Source of the DNA: Streptomyces melanogenes
GTDB lineage: Bacteria > Actinomycetota > Actinomycetes > Streptomycetales > Streptomycetaceae
NCBI RefSeq assembly: GCF_014649795.1
Contig: NZ_BMTS01000022.1
Location: 1-64,000 of the forward strand
Length of the DNA: 64,000 nt
Direction: 5' to 3'
A program made the position numbers and the translations under genes. Under the pieces are notes generated by a model. The model had not been told where the DNA came from, ran no database searches, and saw only the letters and a program-made list of their open reading frames with translations. Position 1 is the stretch's first letter, and each line of letters opens with the position of its first letter. Positions 23,762 through 31,154 of this stretch are shown piece after piece.

Positions 23762-24229
23762 GTGTCCCACCCGCCCGCCCCTCTCGGCGCCGACGCGGTC
23801 GTGCCGCTGTCGCCGATCGGCTATGTCGTCACCGATTACGCCCGCCCCCAGGAGACGCCGCCGCAGGCGACGCTGGCCTACGGGGACCAGGGCCACGTCG
23901 TGCTCTACGAGCCCTATGCGGGAGGCCTCGACGGCATCGCCGAGGGCTGGTACGCATGGCTGCTGACCTGGCTGCACGACCAGACCGAGGAGGAGACCGC
24001 GCCCCTCCAGGTGGTGCCGCGCGGCTGGGAGGGGACGGGCCGCACGACCGGCGTCTACGCCACCCGTACGCCCAACCGGCACAACCGCATCGGCCTGAGC
24101 CTGGTGCGGGTGCGCGAGGTGAAGGGCAATGTGCTCCACTTCGACGGCGTGGACCTGGTCAACGGCACACCGGTGCTCGACATCAAGCCGTATTCGCCGA
24201 CGTCCGACACCCCGCCCGAGTCGGACTAG
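23762..24229 (+). CDS. TrmO/TsaA-family SAM-dependent methyltransferase-like protein
   Basis: The protein has 155 aa. TsaA/YaeB family features are clear: SPIGYVVTDYARPQETP at the N-terminus, then YAWLLTWLHD, GVYATRTPNRHNRIGLSLVRV and GVDLVNGTPVLDIKPYSP. TrmO methylates the t6A base of some tRNAs; family members also occur in antibiotic clusters, where their substrates are not settled. GTG 23762 is selected because GAGGAG lies about eight bases upstream. It is divergent from the Ser-type KASIII gene, so it could be the right-hand gene of the biosynthetic locus or a housekeeping neighbour. Confidence 0.85.
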   Translation: MSHPPAPLGADAVVPLSPIGYVVTDYARPQETPPQATLAYGDQGHVVLYEPYAGGLDGIAEGWYAWLLTWLHDQTEEETAPLQVVPRGWEGTGRTTGVYATRTPNRHNRIGLSLVRVREVKGNVLHFDGVDLVNGTPVLDIKPYSPTSDTPPESD

Positions 24230-24245
24230 GCGGGGTGCCGGAGGG

Positions 24246-25511
24246 TCAGAACTCGTCGACGGTGTGCGGGAGTCGGTCCGGGCGCAGCGCCGCGCCCAGG
24301 GCCGCCGCCGCGCCCGGGGTGTGCTCGGTGATCAGGCCCGCCGCCACGAGGTGGCGCGGGTCGGTGCCGCCGAGGTAGCAGGCGCCGAGGTCGCGCACGT
24401 CCAGGGCCAGGTCGGGCCGGGCGTCCGTCGGTCCGTACGAGGCGGTGTACGACGCGGGGTCCGTGCCGGTGCCCGGTCCCGGCGCGACCGTGAGCCGGAA
24501 GCGACCCGCGTTGGCCGGTACGCGCTCGTCGCGCACCTCGACGACCAGGTCCGCCGGGGCCGCCCAGGAGCGCGCGGTGAGCGCGGCGCGCACATCGAGC
24601 AGGCGCAGCCACAGCGCCGGGAACGTCTGGGTGACGCGGACCTGGTCGCGGTCGGCCGCGAAGTGATGCAGCGGGTCGTCGGGGGCGCCGCCCCAGTACC
24701 GGACCCGGCCGGTCAGGTCGATCGCGGCCAGATACCGCCACAGCGCGGCCGCGCCCGCCGGGGTGTCGGCCTCCAGCTCGTCGACGCGGACCAGACCCGG
24801 CGTACCGGCGTCCTCGTCACCGCCCTTGGTGCGGTACACCGCGTACCCGCCGAGGGGCTCGTCCGGGGAGCCGAGGGCGACGATCCTCGGCGGGCTCAGC
24901 TCGTCGTCCTCCTGGTCCTTGTCGGCCAGCCACTCCTTGCGCCAGCGGACCGCGTCGCGGGCGATCCGGCCGGGCGTGCGGGCGCGGGTCGCGTCGTAGT
25001 ACGGCCCGAGGAGCGCGGGGGCGTCCAGCGGATCGACCAGCCGCAGCGGACGCTCGTCGGGGGCGACGCGCAGGGCGAGCGGACGGCTGGAGTCGATCTC
25101 CACGGTGGCGCCGTGGGTGGCCGAACCGTAGCCGTAGCGGCCGTAGATGGCGGCCTCGGAGGCCCACAGCGCGGCGACCGCTCGCCCCTCGGCGGCGGCG
25201 CGGCGGAAGAGCTCGGCCATCATGCCGGTGAGGACACCCCGGCGGCGGTGGGTGGGGGCCACGCACACGAACGTCAGCCCGGGGCAAGGGAGTTCGCCTC
25301 CGGGGACGGAGATCGTGAACCGGAAGGCGGCGAGGAAGCCGACGAGGACGTCACCGTCGTAGGCACCCACCCGGTCGCAGTCGAGGAGTGCCTCGCGGTG
25401 GTACTTGCGGATCTCCTCGTCCTCGGGCCGTTCGTGGAACGCGAGGTATCCGAGTGCGAGAGCGCGGTCGACATGGGCTTCGGGAACATCGCGGAAGCGC
25501 AGTTGATCCAT
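24246..25511 (-). CDS. Eis-like GNAT N-acetyltransferase
   Basis: The protein has 421 aa. It shows an N-terminal GNAT fold with the acetyl-CoA loop VAPTHRRRGVLTGMM, a second GNAT-like half (SWAAP...), and an SCP2-like C-terminal domain ending in a free Phe (TVDEF), which is the layout of Eis proteins. ALWASEAAIYGRYGYG is also characteristic. Eis-type enzymes acetylate amines of aminoglycosides and other substrates; here a general detoxification or modification role is likely. It converges with the TrmO-like gene (16-bp gap). Confidence 0.88.
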   Translation of the reverse strand: MDQLRFRDVPEAHVDRALALGYLAFHERPEDEEIRKYHREALLDCDRVGAYDGDVLVGFLAAFRFTISVPGGELPCPGLTFVCVAPTHRRRGVLTGMMAELFRRAAAEGRAVAALWASEAAIYGRYGYGSATHGATVEIDSSRPLALRVAPDERPLRLVDPLDAPALLGPYYDATRARTPGRIARDAVRWRKEWLADKDQEDDELSPPRIVALGSPDEPLGGYAVYRTKGGDEDAGTPGLVRVDELEADTPAGAAALWRYLAAIDLTGRVRYWGGAPDDPLHHFAADRDQVRVTQTFPALWLRLLDVRAALTARSWAAPADLVVEVRDERVPANAGRFRLTVAPGPGTGTDPASYTASYGPTDARPDLALDVRDLGACYLGGTDPRHLVAAGLITEHTPGAAAALGAALRPDRLPHTVDEF

Positions 25512-25567
25512 TCCTCGACACTAACCCGGCCGAATCGGACAGTCATCCGAATTTCGGGGCGGGCGGC

Positions 25568-26854
25568 TCAGCCGGGTGAACCGGCCGCCACCTTGCCGCG
25601 GTCGACGGCCCCGCGCCCGGCGAGCGGCACGGTGACGGTCCCGGCCGCCAGGAACAGCGTGCCGAGCAGCAGCCAGCCCGGCGCTCCCCCGTGCGTGACC
25701 AGCGCCGCGACCAGGAGCGGGCCGCCCGCTCTCGCCACGTCGGAGCCGAGGCTCCAGGCGCCCAGGAACTCGCCCAGGCGATGGGGGTCCCCCCTGCTCG
25801 TTAGAGAGCTTGGGGGAGGGTCGGCGAGGCCGTACGAGATGCCCCAGCCGCTCGCCGAGGAGAGCAGTTCGCCCGCCGTCAGCAGGACCACGCCGACCGC
25901 GAGCACCAGCACGGCGGGCACCGGCGGCAGCGCGGCCGTGGTGGCCGTGGCCGCGCAGGCTCCGAGCAGCGCCCAGCCGGCACGCCGGCCCGCGACCGCC
26001 GCCCCCGCAACGGTGTCGCTGCCGCGCGCGGCCCGCACCTGGAGCAGGATCACCAGCCCGGTGTTGAGCAGCATCAGCACCGCGACCGTCCAGGTCGGCG
26101 CGTGCGTACGGGACGAGATCCACAGCGGGAGGCCGAGGTTGAGGATGTCGGCGTTGACGTAGAGCAGCCCGGAGAGCGCGGCGAGGGCGAGGAAGCGGCG
26201 GTCGCGCAGGGCGCCCCGGCGGCCGGCGGGCCGGTCGGCCGCCTCCGGTGCCGCGCGCGGGCCGTCGTCCGGCATCCGGACCACGATGGCGGCGACGATC
26301 GCGTACGAGAGGCAGTTGCCCAGGACGAGGGCCGCGTATCCGGTACGGGAGTCGGCGGCCAGGGCGGCGCCCGCGCCCAGACTGCCCAGCGAGAAGCCGA
26401 TGTTGAGCATGACGCGGGTGTACGCGCTGACCGCGACCAGCGCCGAGTCGTCCGCGATGCGGGCCAGGTAGGCGCCGCGGACCGGCCGGGACGCGCTCTC
26501 GGCCAGGGCGATCGCGCAGACGACGGCGAGGAAGGCGGCGAAGCCGTCGACGAGCAGGTATCCGGCGAAGGCGACGGCCCGGACGAGCACGGTGGCCAGA
26601 TAGACCCGGCGGTGGCCGAAGCGGTCGCCGAGCCGCCCGGCCGGGACGGCGACGGCGGGTCCGAGCAGGGCGGCGATGGTCAGGCCGAGGCCGACCTGGG
26701 TGGCGCCGAGCCCGACGACCCGGGTGAAGAAGAGGGCGGCGCCGGTGTGGAAGAGGCCGTTGCCGATCCAGTCGACGAGGGTGGTGAGGGCGTATGCGCG
26801 CAGCGGGCCGCGGGGTGGCAGCAGGGCTGCCACCCCGGAGGAGGTGGAGGACAT
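25568..26854 (-). CDS. MFS transporter carrying an in-frame repeat insertion
   Basis: The protein has 428 aa with about twelve membrane segments and an MFS motif (GRLGDRFGHRRVYLATV). ATG 26854 is taken as start (TTG 26866 is an alternative). An in-frame GC-rich repeat at 25783-25820 encodes DPPPSSLTSRGDPHR inside a loop near residue 350, absent from what the fold requires. It is divergent from an ArsR-type regulator 55 bp away, which probably controls it. The substrate is unknown. Confidence 0.85.
   Translation of the reverse strand: MSSTSSGVAALLPPRGPLRAYALTTLVDWIGNGLFHTGAALFFTRVVGLGATQVGLGLTIAALLGPAVAVPAGRLGDRFGHRRVYLATVLVRAVAFAGYLLVDGFAAFLAVVCAIALAESASRPVRGAYLARIADDSALVAVSAYTRVMLNIGFSLGSLGAGAALAADSRTGYAALVLGNCLSYAIVAAIVVRMPDDGPRAAPEAADRPAGRRGALRDRRFLALAALSGLLYVNADILNLGLPLWISSRTHAPTWTVAVLMLLNTGLVILLQVRAARGSDTVAGAAVAGRRAGWALLGACAATATTAALPPVPAVLVLAVGVVLLTAGELLSSASGWGISYGLADPPPSSLTSRGDPHRLGEFLGAWSLGSDVARAGGPLLVAALVTHGGAPGWLLLGTLFLAAGTVTVPLAGRGAVDRGKVAAGSPG
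25783..25820. repeat. Streptomyces-type hairpin repeat inside an MFS gene
   Basis: The element begins GGGGGTCCCCCC and ends TTGGGGGAGGG, with an inner GCTC/GAGC pair, and can fold into a long hairpin. Similar C-run/G-run elements are common between genes in Streptomyces; this copy lies within a coding sequence and keeps the frame. Confidence 0.6.
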
Positions 26855-26909
26855 GCCCCCAGCCAACGGCCTTCCGCCGCGCGGCGACAGACATTTAGGC
26901 TGGGGCTCA

Positions 26910-27917
26910 ATGCTCAGCTACCGACTCGGCGTCGACGACCTCGCCGACATGCGCTTCGCCTGCTCGCCGCTCCTGGAGACCGCGACCAGCCTGTGGGCGC
27001 TGCGGCGCGCCGACAAGTACACGCTGCACCTGCCGTGGGTGCGGCGCACCCGGGCGGCGCTGGAGGCCGCGTCCGGGCTCGACCGGGAGTTGCTCGGGGA
27101 GCTGACCGTGCGTGGCAGCGGCTGGATCCCGGACTTCGTCACGCCGCGCCCCGACTCGCCGCTGCCGGAGGTGGGGGACGAGCTGCGGCGGGTGCGGGCG
27201 ACGCCGCCGTCGAAGGCGCTGGCGGACGTACGGGCGGCGTACGCGGGCCGCGAGCTGCCGCCGCGCCTGGCCGAACTGGCCGTGGATCCCCGCGGGTTGC
27301 GGGACGCCGTCGCCGATGTGGTGGAGGCCTACTGGCTGCTGGCGCTGGCGCCGCACTGGCCGCGGATGCGGGCCGTCCTGGAGGCGGACATGGTGTGGCG
27401 GGCGCGGCTGCTGGCGCGCGAGGGGGCGGCGGCGCTGCTCACGTCGCTGGATCCGACGGCGGTGTGGCGGGGCGGGGAGCTGACGCTCTTCGTGCACCGC
27501 GATCTGCATCTGGGGGCTTCGGTGGACGGGCGGGGGTTCTGGCTGGTGCCGACGCTGTTCGCGCAGCACGCGATCAGTCCGGTGGGGCCTGCTGAGCCGC
27601 CCACCATCGCGTATCCGGCGCGGGGGGTGGGGACGCTGTGGGAGGCTCGTCCGCCGCGCCCGCCGGGTGCCCTGGCCTCGCTGGTGGGCGCCCCCAAGGC
27701 GGCGCTGCTCGTGTCCCTGGACGGCCCGGCGTCCACGACGGAACTGGCCCGCCGCCTGTCCGTCACGCCGAGCGCGGTCTCCCACCACCTGTCCGTGCTG
27801 CACCGGACGGGGCTGGTGAGCCGGGCTCGGGCGGGGAGGGTGGTGCTGTACGCGCGGACGGGGCTGGGCGACGCGCTGGCGTCCCCGGAGGAGAGCCCCT
27901 CCCCGCCCCTTCCCTGA
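26910..27917 (+). CDS. ArsR-type winged-helix transcriptional regulator
   Basis: The protein has 335 aa. The DNA-binding winged helix is at the C-terminus (LVGAPKAALLVSLDGPASTTELARRLSVTPSAVSHHLSVLHRTGLVSRARAGRVVLYARTGLG region), following about 240 residues of an N-terminal domain seen in actinomycete DUF5937-type regulators. Only a weak ribosome site precedes ATG 26910, so leaderless translation is possible. It is divergent from the MFS gene at 25568-26854 and is its probable repressor. Confidence 0.88.
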   Translation: MLSYRLGVDDLADMRFACSPLLETATSLWALRRADKYTLHLPWVRRTRAALEAASGLDRELLGELTVRGSGWIPDFVTPRPDSPLPEVGDELRRVRATPPSKALADVRAAYAGRELPPRLAELAVDPRGLRDAVADVVEAYWLLALAPHWPRMRAVLEADMVWRARLLAREGAAALLTSLDPTAVWRGGELTLFVHRDLHLGASVDGRGFWLVPTLFAQHAISPVGPAEPPTIAYPARGVGTLWEARPPRPPGALASLVGAPKAALLVSLDGPASTTELARRLSVTPSAVSHHLSVLHRTGLVSRARAGRVVLYARTGLGDALASPEESPSPPLP

Positions 27918-27959
27918 ACCCTCCGGGGGTGGGGGGTTCGTCTGCGGACCGTGGATGGC

Positions 27960-28060
27960 TGGTCGCGCAGTTCCCCGCGCCCCTGAAGATGCCGCTACGC
28001 GGCAATCCCCTGAGCGGCCCGAAGGGGCGCATCTAAGGGGCGCGGGGAACTGCGCGACCA
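27960..28060. terminator. long inverted repeat (copy 1), putative bidirectional terminator
   Basis: The arms 27960-27984 and 28036-28060 are perfect 25-bp inverted repeats starting TGGTCGCGCAGTTCCCCG. They lie between the convergent ArsR-type and xdhC genes, fitting a bidirectional terminator. A near-identical pair is found at 37971-38050. Confidence 0.7.
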
Positions 28061-28126
28061 GTTGGGGACGGCCCGCAGACGACGAATCAAGCCGCCCGGC
28101 CGAGGGCTTTCGGGAAGGGGCGAGGT

Positions 28127-28146
28127 GGGGTGGGGTGGGGTGGGGG
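28127..28146 (+). other. G-quadruplex-capable GGGGT run
   Basis: Four G-tracts separated by single T (GGGGTGGGGTGGGGTGGGGG) sit just beyond the xdhC stop codon at 28150-28152. On the plus strand this could form a G-quadruplex; in the xdhC transcript it would read as C-runs. Confidence 0.55.
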
Positions 28147-28149
28147 AAG

Positions 28150-29301
28150 TTACGCCACCGAACCTATCCGGCCCACCGGCGCCTCCGGGCCGTCGTGGTG
28201 GATTGGGGTGTGCGCGCCCGTCAGCGACGCGCCCGTCCCGCCACGGCGGTTCGCCACGATCTCCGCCGCGATGGACAGCGCCGTCTCCTCCGGCGTACGC
28301 GCACCAAGATCGAGGCCGATCGGCGAGCGCAGGCGGGCCAGCTCAAGCTCCGTGACGCCGACTTCACGCAGCCGCGCGTTGCGGTCCTCGTGCGTACGGC
28401 GCGACCCCATCGCACCCACGTACGCCACCGGCAACCGCAGCGCCAACTCAAGCAACGGCACATCGAACTTCGCGTCGTGGGTCAGCACGCACAGCACCGT
28501 ACGAGAGTCGACCTCCGTCGACTCCAGGTACCGGTGCGGCCACTCCACCACGATCTCGTCCGCGTCCGGAAACCGCGTCGCCGTGGCGAACACGGGCCGC
28601 GCGTCGCACACCGTGACCCGGTAGCCGAGGAACTTCCCCACCCGCACCAGCGCCGACGCGAAGTCGATCGCACCGAAGACGATCATGCGCGGCGGCGGCA
28701 CGCTCGACTCGACCAGGACCGTGAGCGGCTGCCCGCACAGCCGGCCGTCGGCGCCCAGCGTCAGCGTGCCCGTGCGGCCCGCGTCCAGCATGGCCCGCGC
28801 CTCGTCCGCCACCGCCCGGTCCAGCTCGGGGTGGCCGCCGAGGGCGCCCTCGTACGTACCGTCGGGGTGGACCAGGAGCGGGCGGGCCACCAGGTCGGCG
28901 GGGCCCTCGGTGATGCGGGCGACCGCCGCCGCCCCGCCGCGCGCCGCCGTGGCCAGTGCCGAAGCGAACACCGCCCGGGCGGGCGAGTCCGCGGGGACCG
29001 GGGTCACCAGGATGTCGATGACGCCGCCACAGGTGAGGCCGACCGCGAACGCGTCCTCGTCGCTGTAGCCGAAGCGTTCGAGGACGGGCTCGCCGTCCTC
29101 CAGCGCCTGCTGGCACAGCTCGTAGACCGCGCCCTCCACACATCCGCCGGAGACCGAGCCGATCGCCGTGCCGTCGGAGTCCACCGCGAGGGCGGCGCCG
29201 GGCTGGCGCGGAGCGCTGCCGCCGACGGCCACCACGGTGGCGACGGCGAAGCTGCGGCCCTGCTCGACCCACCGGTTGAGCTCTTCGGCGATGTCCAGCA
29301 T
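28150..29301 (-). CDS. xdhC: XdhC/CoxI-family molybdenum cofactor maturation protein
   Basis: The protein has 383 aa. It has the XdhC N-terminal motif VVAVGGSAPRQPGAALAVDSDG followed by SVSGGCVEGAVYE and TCGGVIDIL, and a C-terminal Rossmann domain (MIVFGAIDFASALVRVGKFLGY, YVGAMGSRRT). XdhC binds molybdenum cofactor, promotes its sulfuration and inserts it into xanthine dehydrogenase. RBS AAGGAGA precedes ATG 29301. It is the last gene of the purine block, 61 bp after the permease. Confidence 0.92.
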   Translation of the reverse strand: MLDIAEELNRWVEQGRSFAVATVVAVGGSAPRQPGAALAVDSDGTAIGSVSGGCVEGAVYELCQQALEDGEPVLERFGYSDEDAFAVGLTCGGVIDILVTPVPADSPARAVFASALATAARGGAAAVARITEGPADLVARPLLVHPDGTYEGALGGHPELDRAVADEARAMLDAGRTGTLTLGADGRLCGQPLTVLVESSVPPPRMIVFGAIDFASALVRVGKFLGYRVTVCDARPVFATATRFPDADEIVVEWPHRYLESTEVDSRTVLCVLTHDAKFDVPLLELALRLPVAYVGAMGSRRTHEDRNARLREVGVTELELARLRSPIGLDLGARTPEETALSIAAEIVANRRGGTGASLTGAHTPIHHDGPEAPVGRIGSVA

Positions 29302-29362
29302 GTTCGGTCTCCTTAACCAGCGGATGGGTGGAGGGCGTCCGGTCGTACGCCCCGGTCGGTGC

Positions 29363-30820
29363 CTACTTGACGTTCAGCCAGCTCTCGATGGGGCTGAGGG
29401 CGAAGTAGACGAGGAAGATGCCGGACAGGGCCCACATGAACCCGCCGATCTCCCGCCACTTGCCCTGCGCCGCCTTGATGACGGTGTAGGCGATGACGCC
29501 CGCGCCGACTCCGGCGGTGATGTTGTACGTGAACGGCATCAGGGCCACGGTGAGGAACACCGGGATCGACACCGAGCGGTCGTTCCAGTCGACGTGCCGC
29601 GCCGCGCTCATCATCATCGAGCCGATCACGACCAGGGCGGCCGCGGCCACCTGGGCCGGGACCAGCTGGGTGAGCGGGGTGAAGAAGAGACAGGCCGCGA
29701 AGAAGAGACCGGTGACGACCGAGGAGAGGCCGGTGCGCGCGCCCTCGCCGGCGCCGGTCGCGGACTCGATGAAGACGGTCTGGCCGGAGGCGCCGGAGAC
29801 GCCGCCGATCGCGCCGCCCGCGCCGTCGATGAACAGCGCCTTGGACAGGCCCGGCATCCGGCCCTTGTCGTCGGCGAGCTTGGCCTCCTGGCCGACGCCG
29901 ATGATGGTGGCCATCGCGTCGAAGAACCCGGCGAGCACCAGGGTGAAGACGATCATGCCGACGCTGATGGCGCCGATCTGGCCCCAGCCGCCGAACTCGA
30001 CGTCGCCGAAGAGTCCGAAGTCGGGCTTGGAGACCGCGCTGCCGTTCAGGCCGGGGGCGGCTCCGCCCCAGTCCTTGTCGGACAGTCCGCCGGCCTTGGT
30101 GACGACGAGCGAGAGGACCGTGCCGGTCACGATGCCGATCAGGATCGCGCCGGGGATGTTGCGCGCCTGGAGGGCGAAGATCAGGAGCAGGGTCACCGAG
30201 AAGAACAGGACCGGCCAGCCGACCAGTTCACCGGTGGCGCCGAGGGTGACGGGGCCGCCCTGGCCCTTGCCGACGAAGCCGGCCTTCACCAGGCCGAGCA
30301 GGGCGACGAACATGCCGATGCCCATGGTGATCGCGTGCTTGAGGGGCAGCGGGATGGCGTTCATGATCATCTCGCGGAGGCCGGTGACGACCAGCAGCAT
30401 GATGACCACGCCGTACATGACGCACATGCCCATGGCCTGCGGCCAGGTCATGTTGGGGACCACCTGGGTGGTCAGGGCCGCGGAGACGTTGAGTCCGGCG
30501 GCGAGCGCGAGCGGGACCTTGCCGATGAAGCCCATCAGCAGGGTGCTGACGGCGGCCGCGAGGGCGGTGGCCGTCACCAGGCCCGCATGGCCCAGCGTGT
30601 GCTTGTCGACGTCGGGCGTCGAGAGGATCAGCGGGTTGAGCAGGAGGATGTAGCACATCGCCATGAAGGTGGTGATGCCGCCGCGCACCTCTTGCGCGAC
30701 CGTGGATCCTCTGTCCGTTATGTGAAAGTACCGGTCGAGCCAGGACCTTCCGGCGGGGACGCGCGAGCCGGAGCCCGCCTCCTCGGCGGTGGTCTTGGGC
30801 TCCACAGACTGCTGGGTCAT
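29363..30820 (-). CDS. AzgA-like purine (hypoxanthine/guanine/adenine) permease
   Basis: The protein has 485 aa with a multi-pass membrane profile. AzgA subfamily features of the NCS2 family are present: EVRGGITTFMAMCYILLLNPLIL near the N-terminus, PLALAAGLNVSAA, GASGQTVFIESATGAGEGARTGLSSVVTG and a conserved Asp in GFFDAMATIIGV. It imports purine bases with protons for breakdown by the neighbouring Xdh enzyme. GGGAG lies nine bases before ATG 30820. The 334-bp gap before it contains an operator-like palindrome and a strong hairpin, suggesting its own promoter. Confidence 0.9.
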   Translation of the reverse strand: MTQQSVEPKTTAEEAGSGSRVPAGRSWLDRYFHITDRGSTVAQEVRGGITTFMAMCYILLLNPLILSTPDVDKHTLGHAGLVTATALAAAVSTLLMGFIGKVPLALAAGLNVSAALTTQVVPNMTWPQAMGMCVMYGVVIMLLVVTGLREMIMNAIPLPLKHAITMGIGMFVALLGLVKAGFVGKGQGGPVTLGATGELVGWPVLFFSVTLLLIFALQARNIPGAILIGIVTGTVLSLVVTKAGGLSDKDWGGAAPGLNGSAVSKPDFGLFGDVEFGGWGQIGAISVGMIVFTLVLAGFFDAMATIIGVGQEAKLADDKGRMPGLSKALFIDGAGGAIGGVSGASGQTVFIESATGAGEGARTGLSSVVTGLFFAACLFFTPLTQLVPAQVAAAALVVIGSMMMSAARHVDWNDRSVSIPVFLTVALMPFTYNITAGVGAGVIAYTVIKAAQGKWREIGGFMWALSGIFLVYFALSPIESWLNVK

Positions 30821-31154
30821 GGTGCCTACTCCCAAGGTTCAAAGGGGCACCCGCATAAGACTTGAGATCTCAGTCAGACAAGCTGCGGGATTTGGGATGG
30901 TGCGTGGGCTGCACGACCCGGGGGACGGCCCGAGACGAACGTTTCCGCGTACGGCGGGGGTACCGGTCCGGTACCGCCGTACGGGGATGCTGCTGGGTCA
31001 TTCGGGTACTGCTCATGGGGTACTGCCTTGTGGTGCTGGTGGTGCGGTGGTGAAGGACCGCGAGCGGTGCGGTACTTCTGTGCTCCGGGCGGTGCGGGCG
31101 GCTGGGAAGTGTGACGTTCCTGGGAGGCACGCACCGCCCGGAGGGTTCGGGGGG
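30821..31154. promoter_or_regulatory. intergenic region with hairpin and palindrome before the permease
   Basis: A strong hairpin lies at 30949-30982 (GTACGGCGG and CCGCCGTAC arms plus TACCGG/CCGGTA, with a GGG bulge), consistent with a terminator or attenuator after the Xdh large subunit. Closer to the permease, TGAGATCTCA (30863-30872) is a perfect 10-base palindrome inside GACT...AGTC, a plausible operator about 45 bases before the start codon. No gene is visible. Confidence 0.5.
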
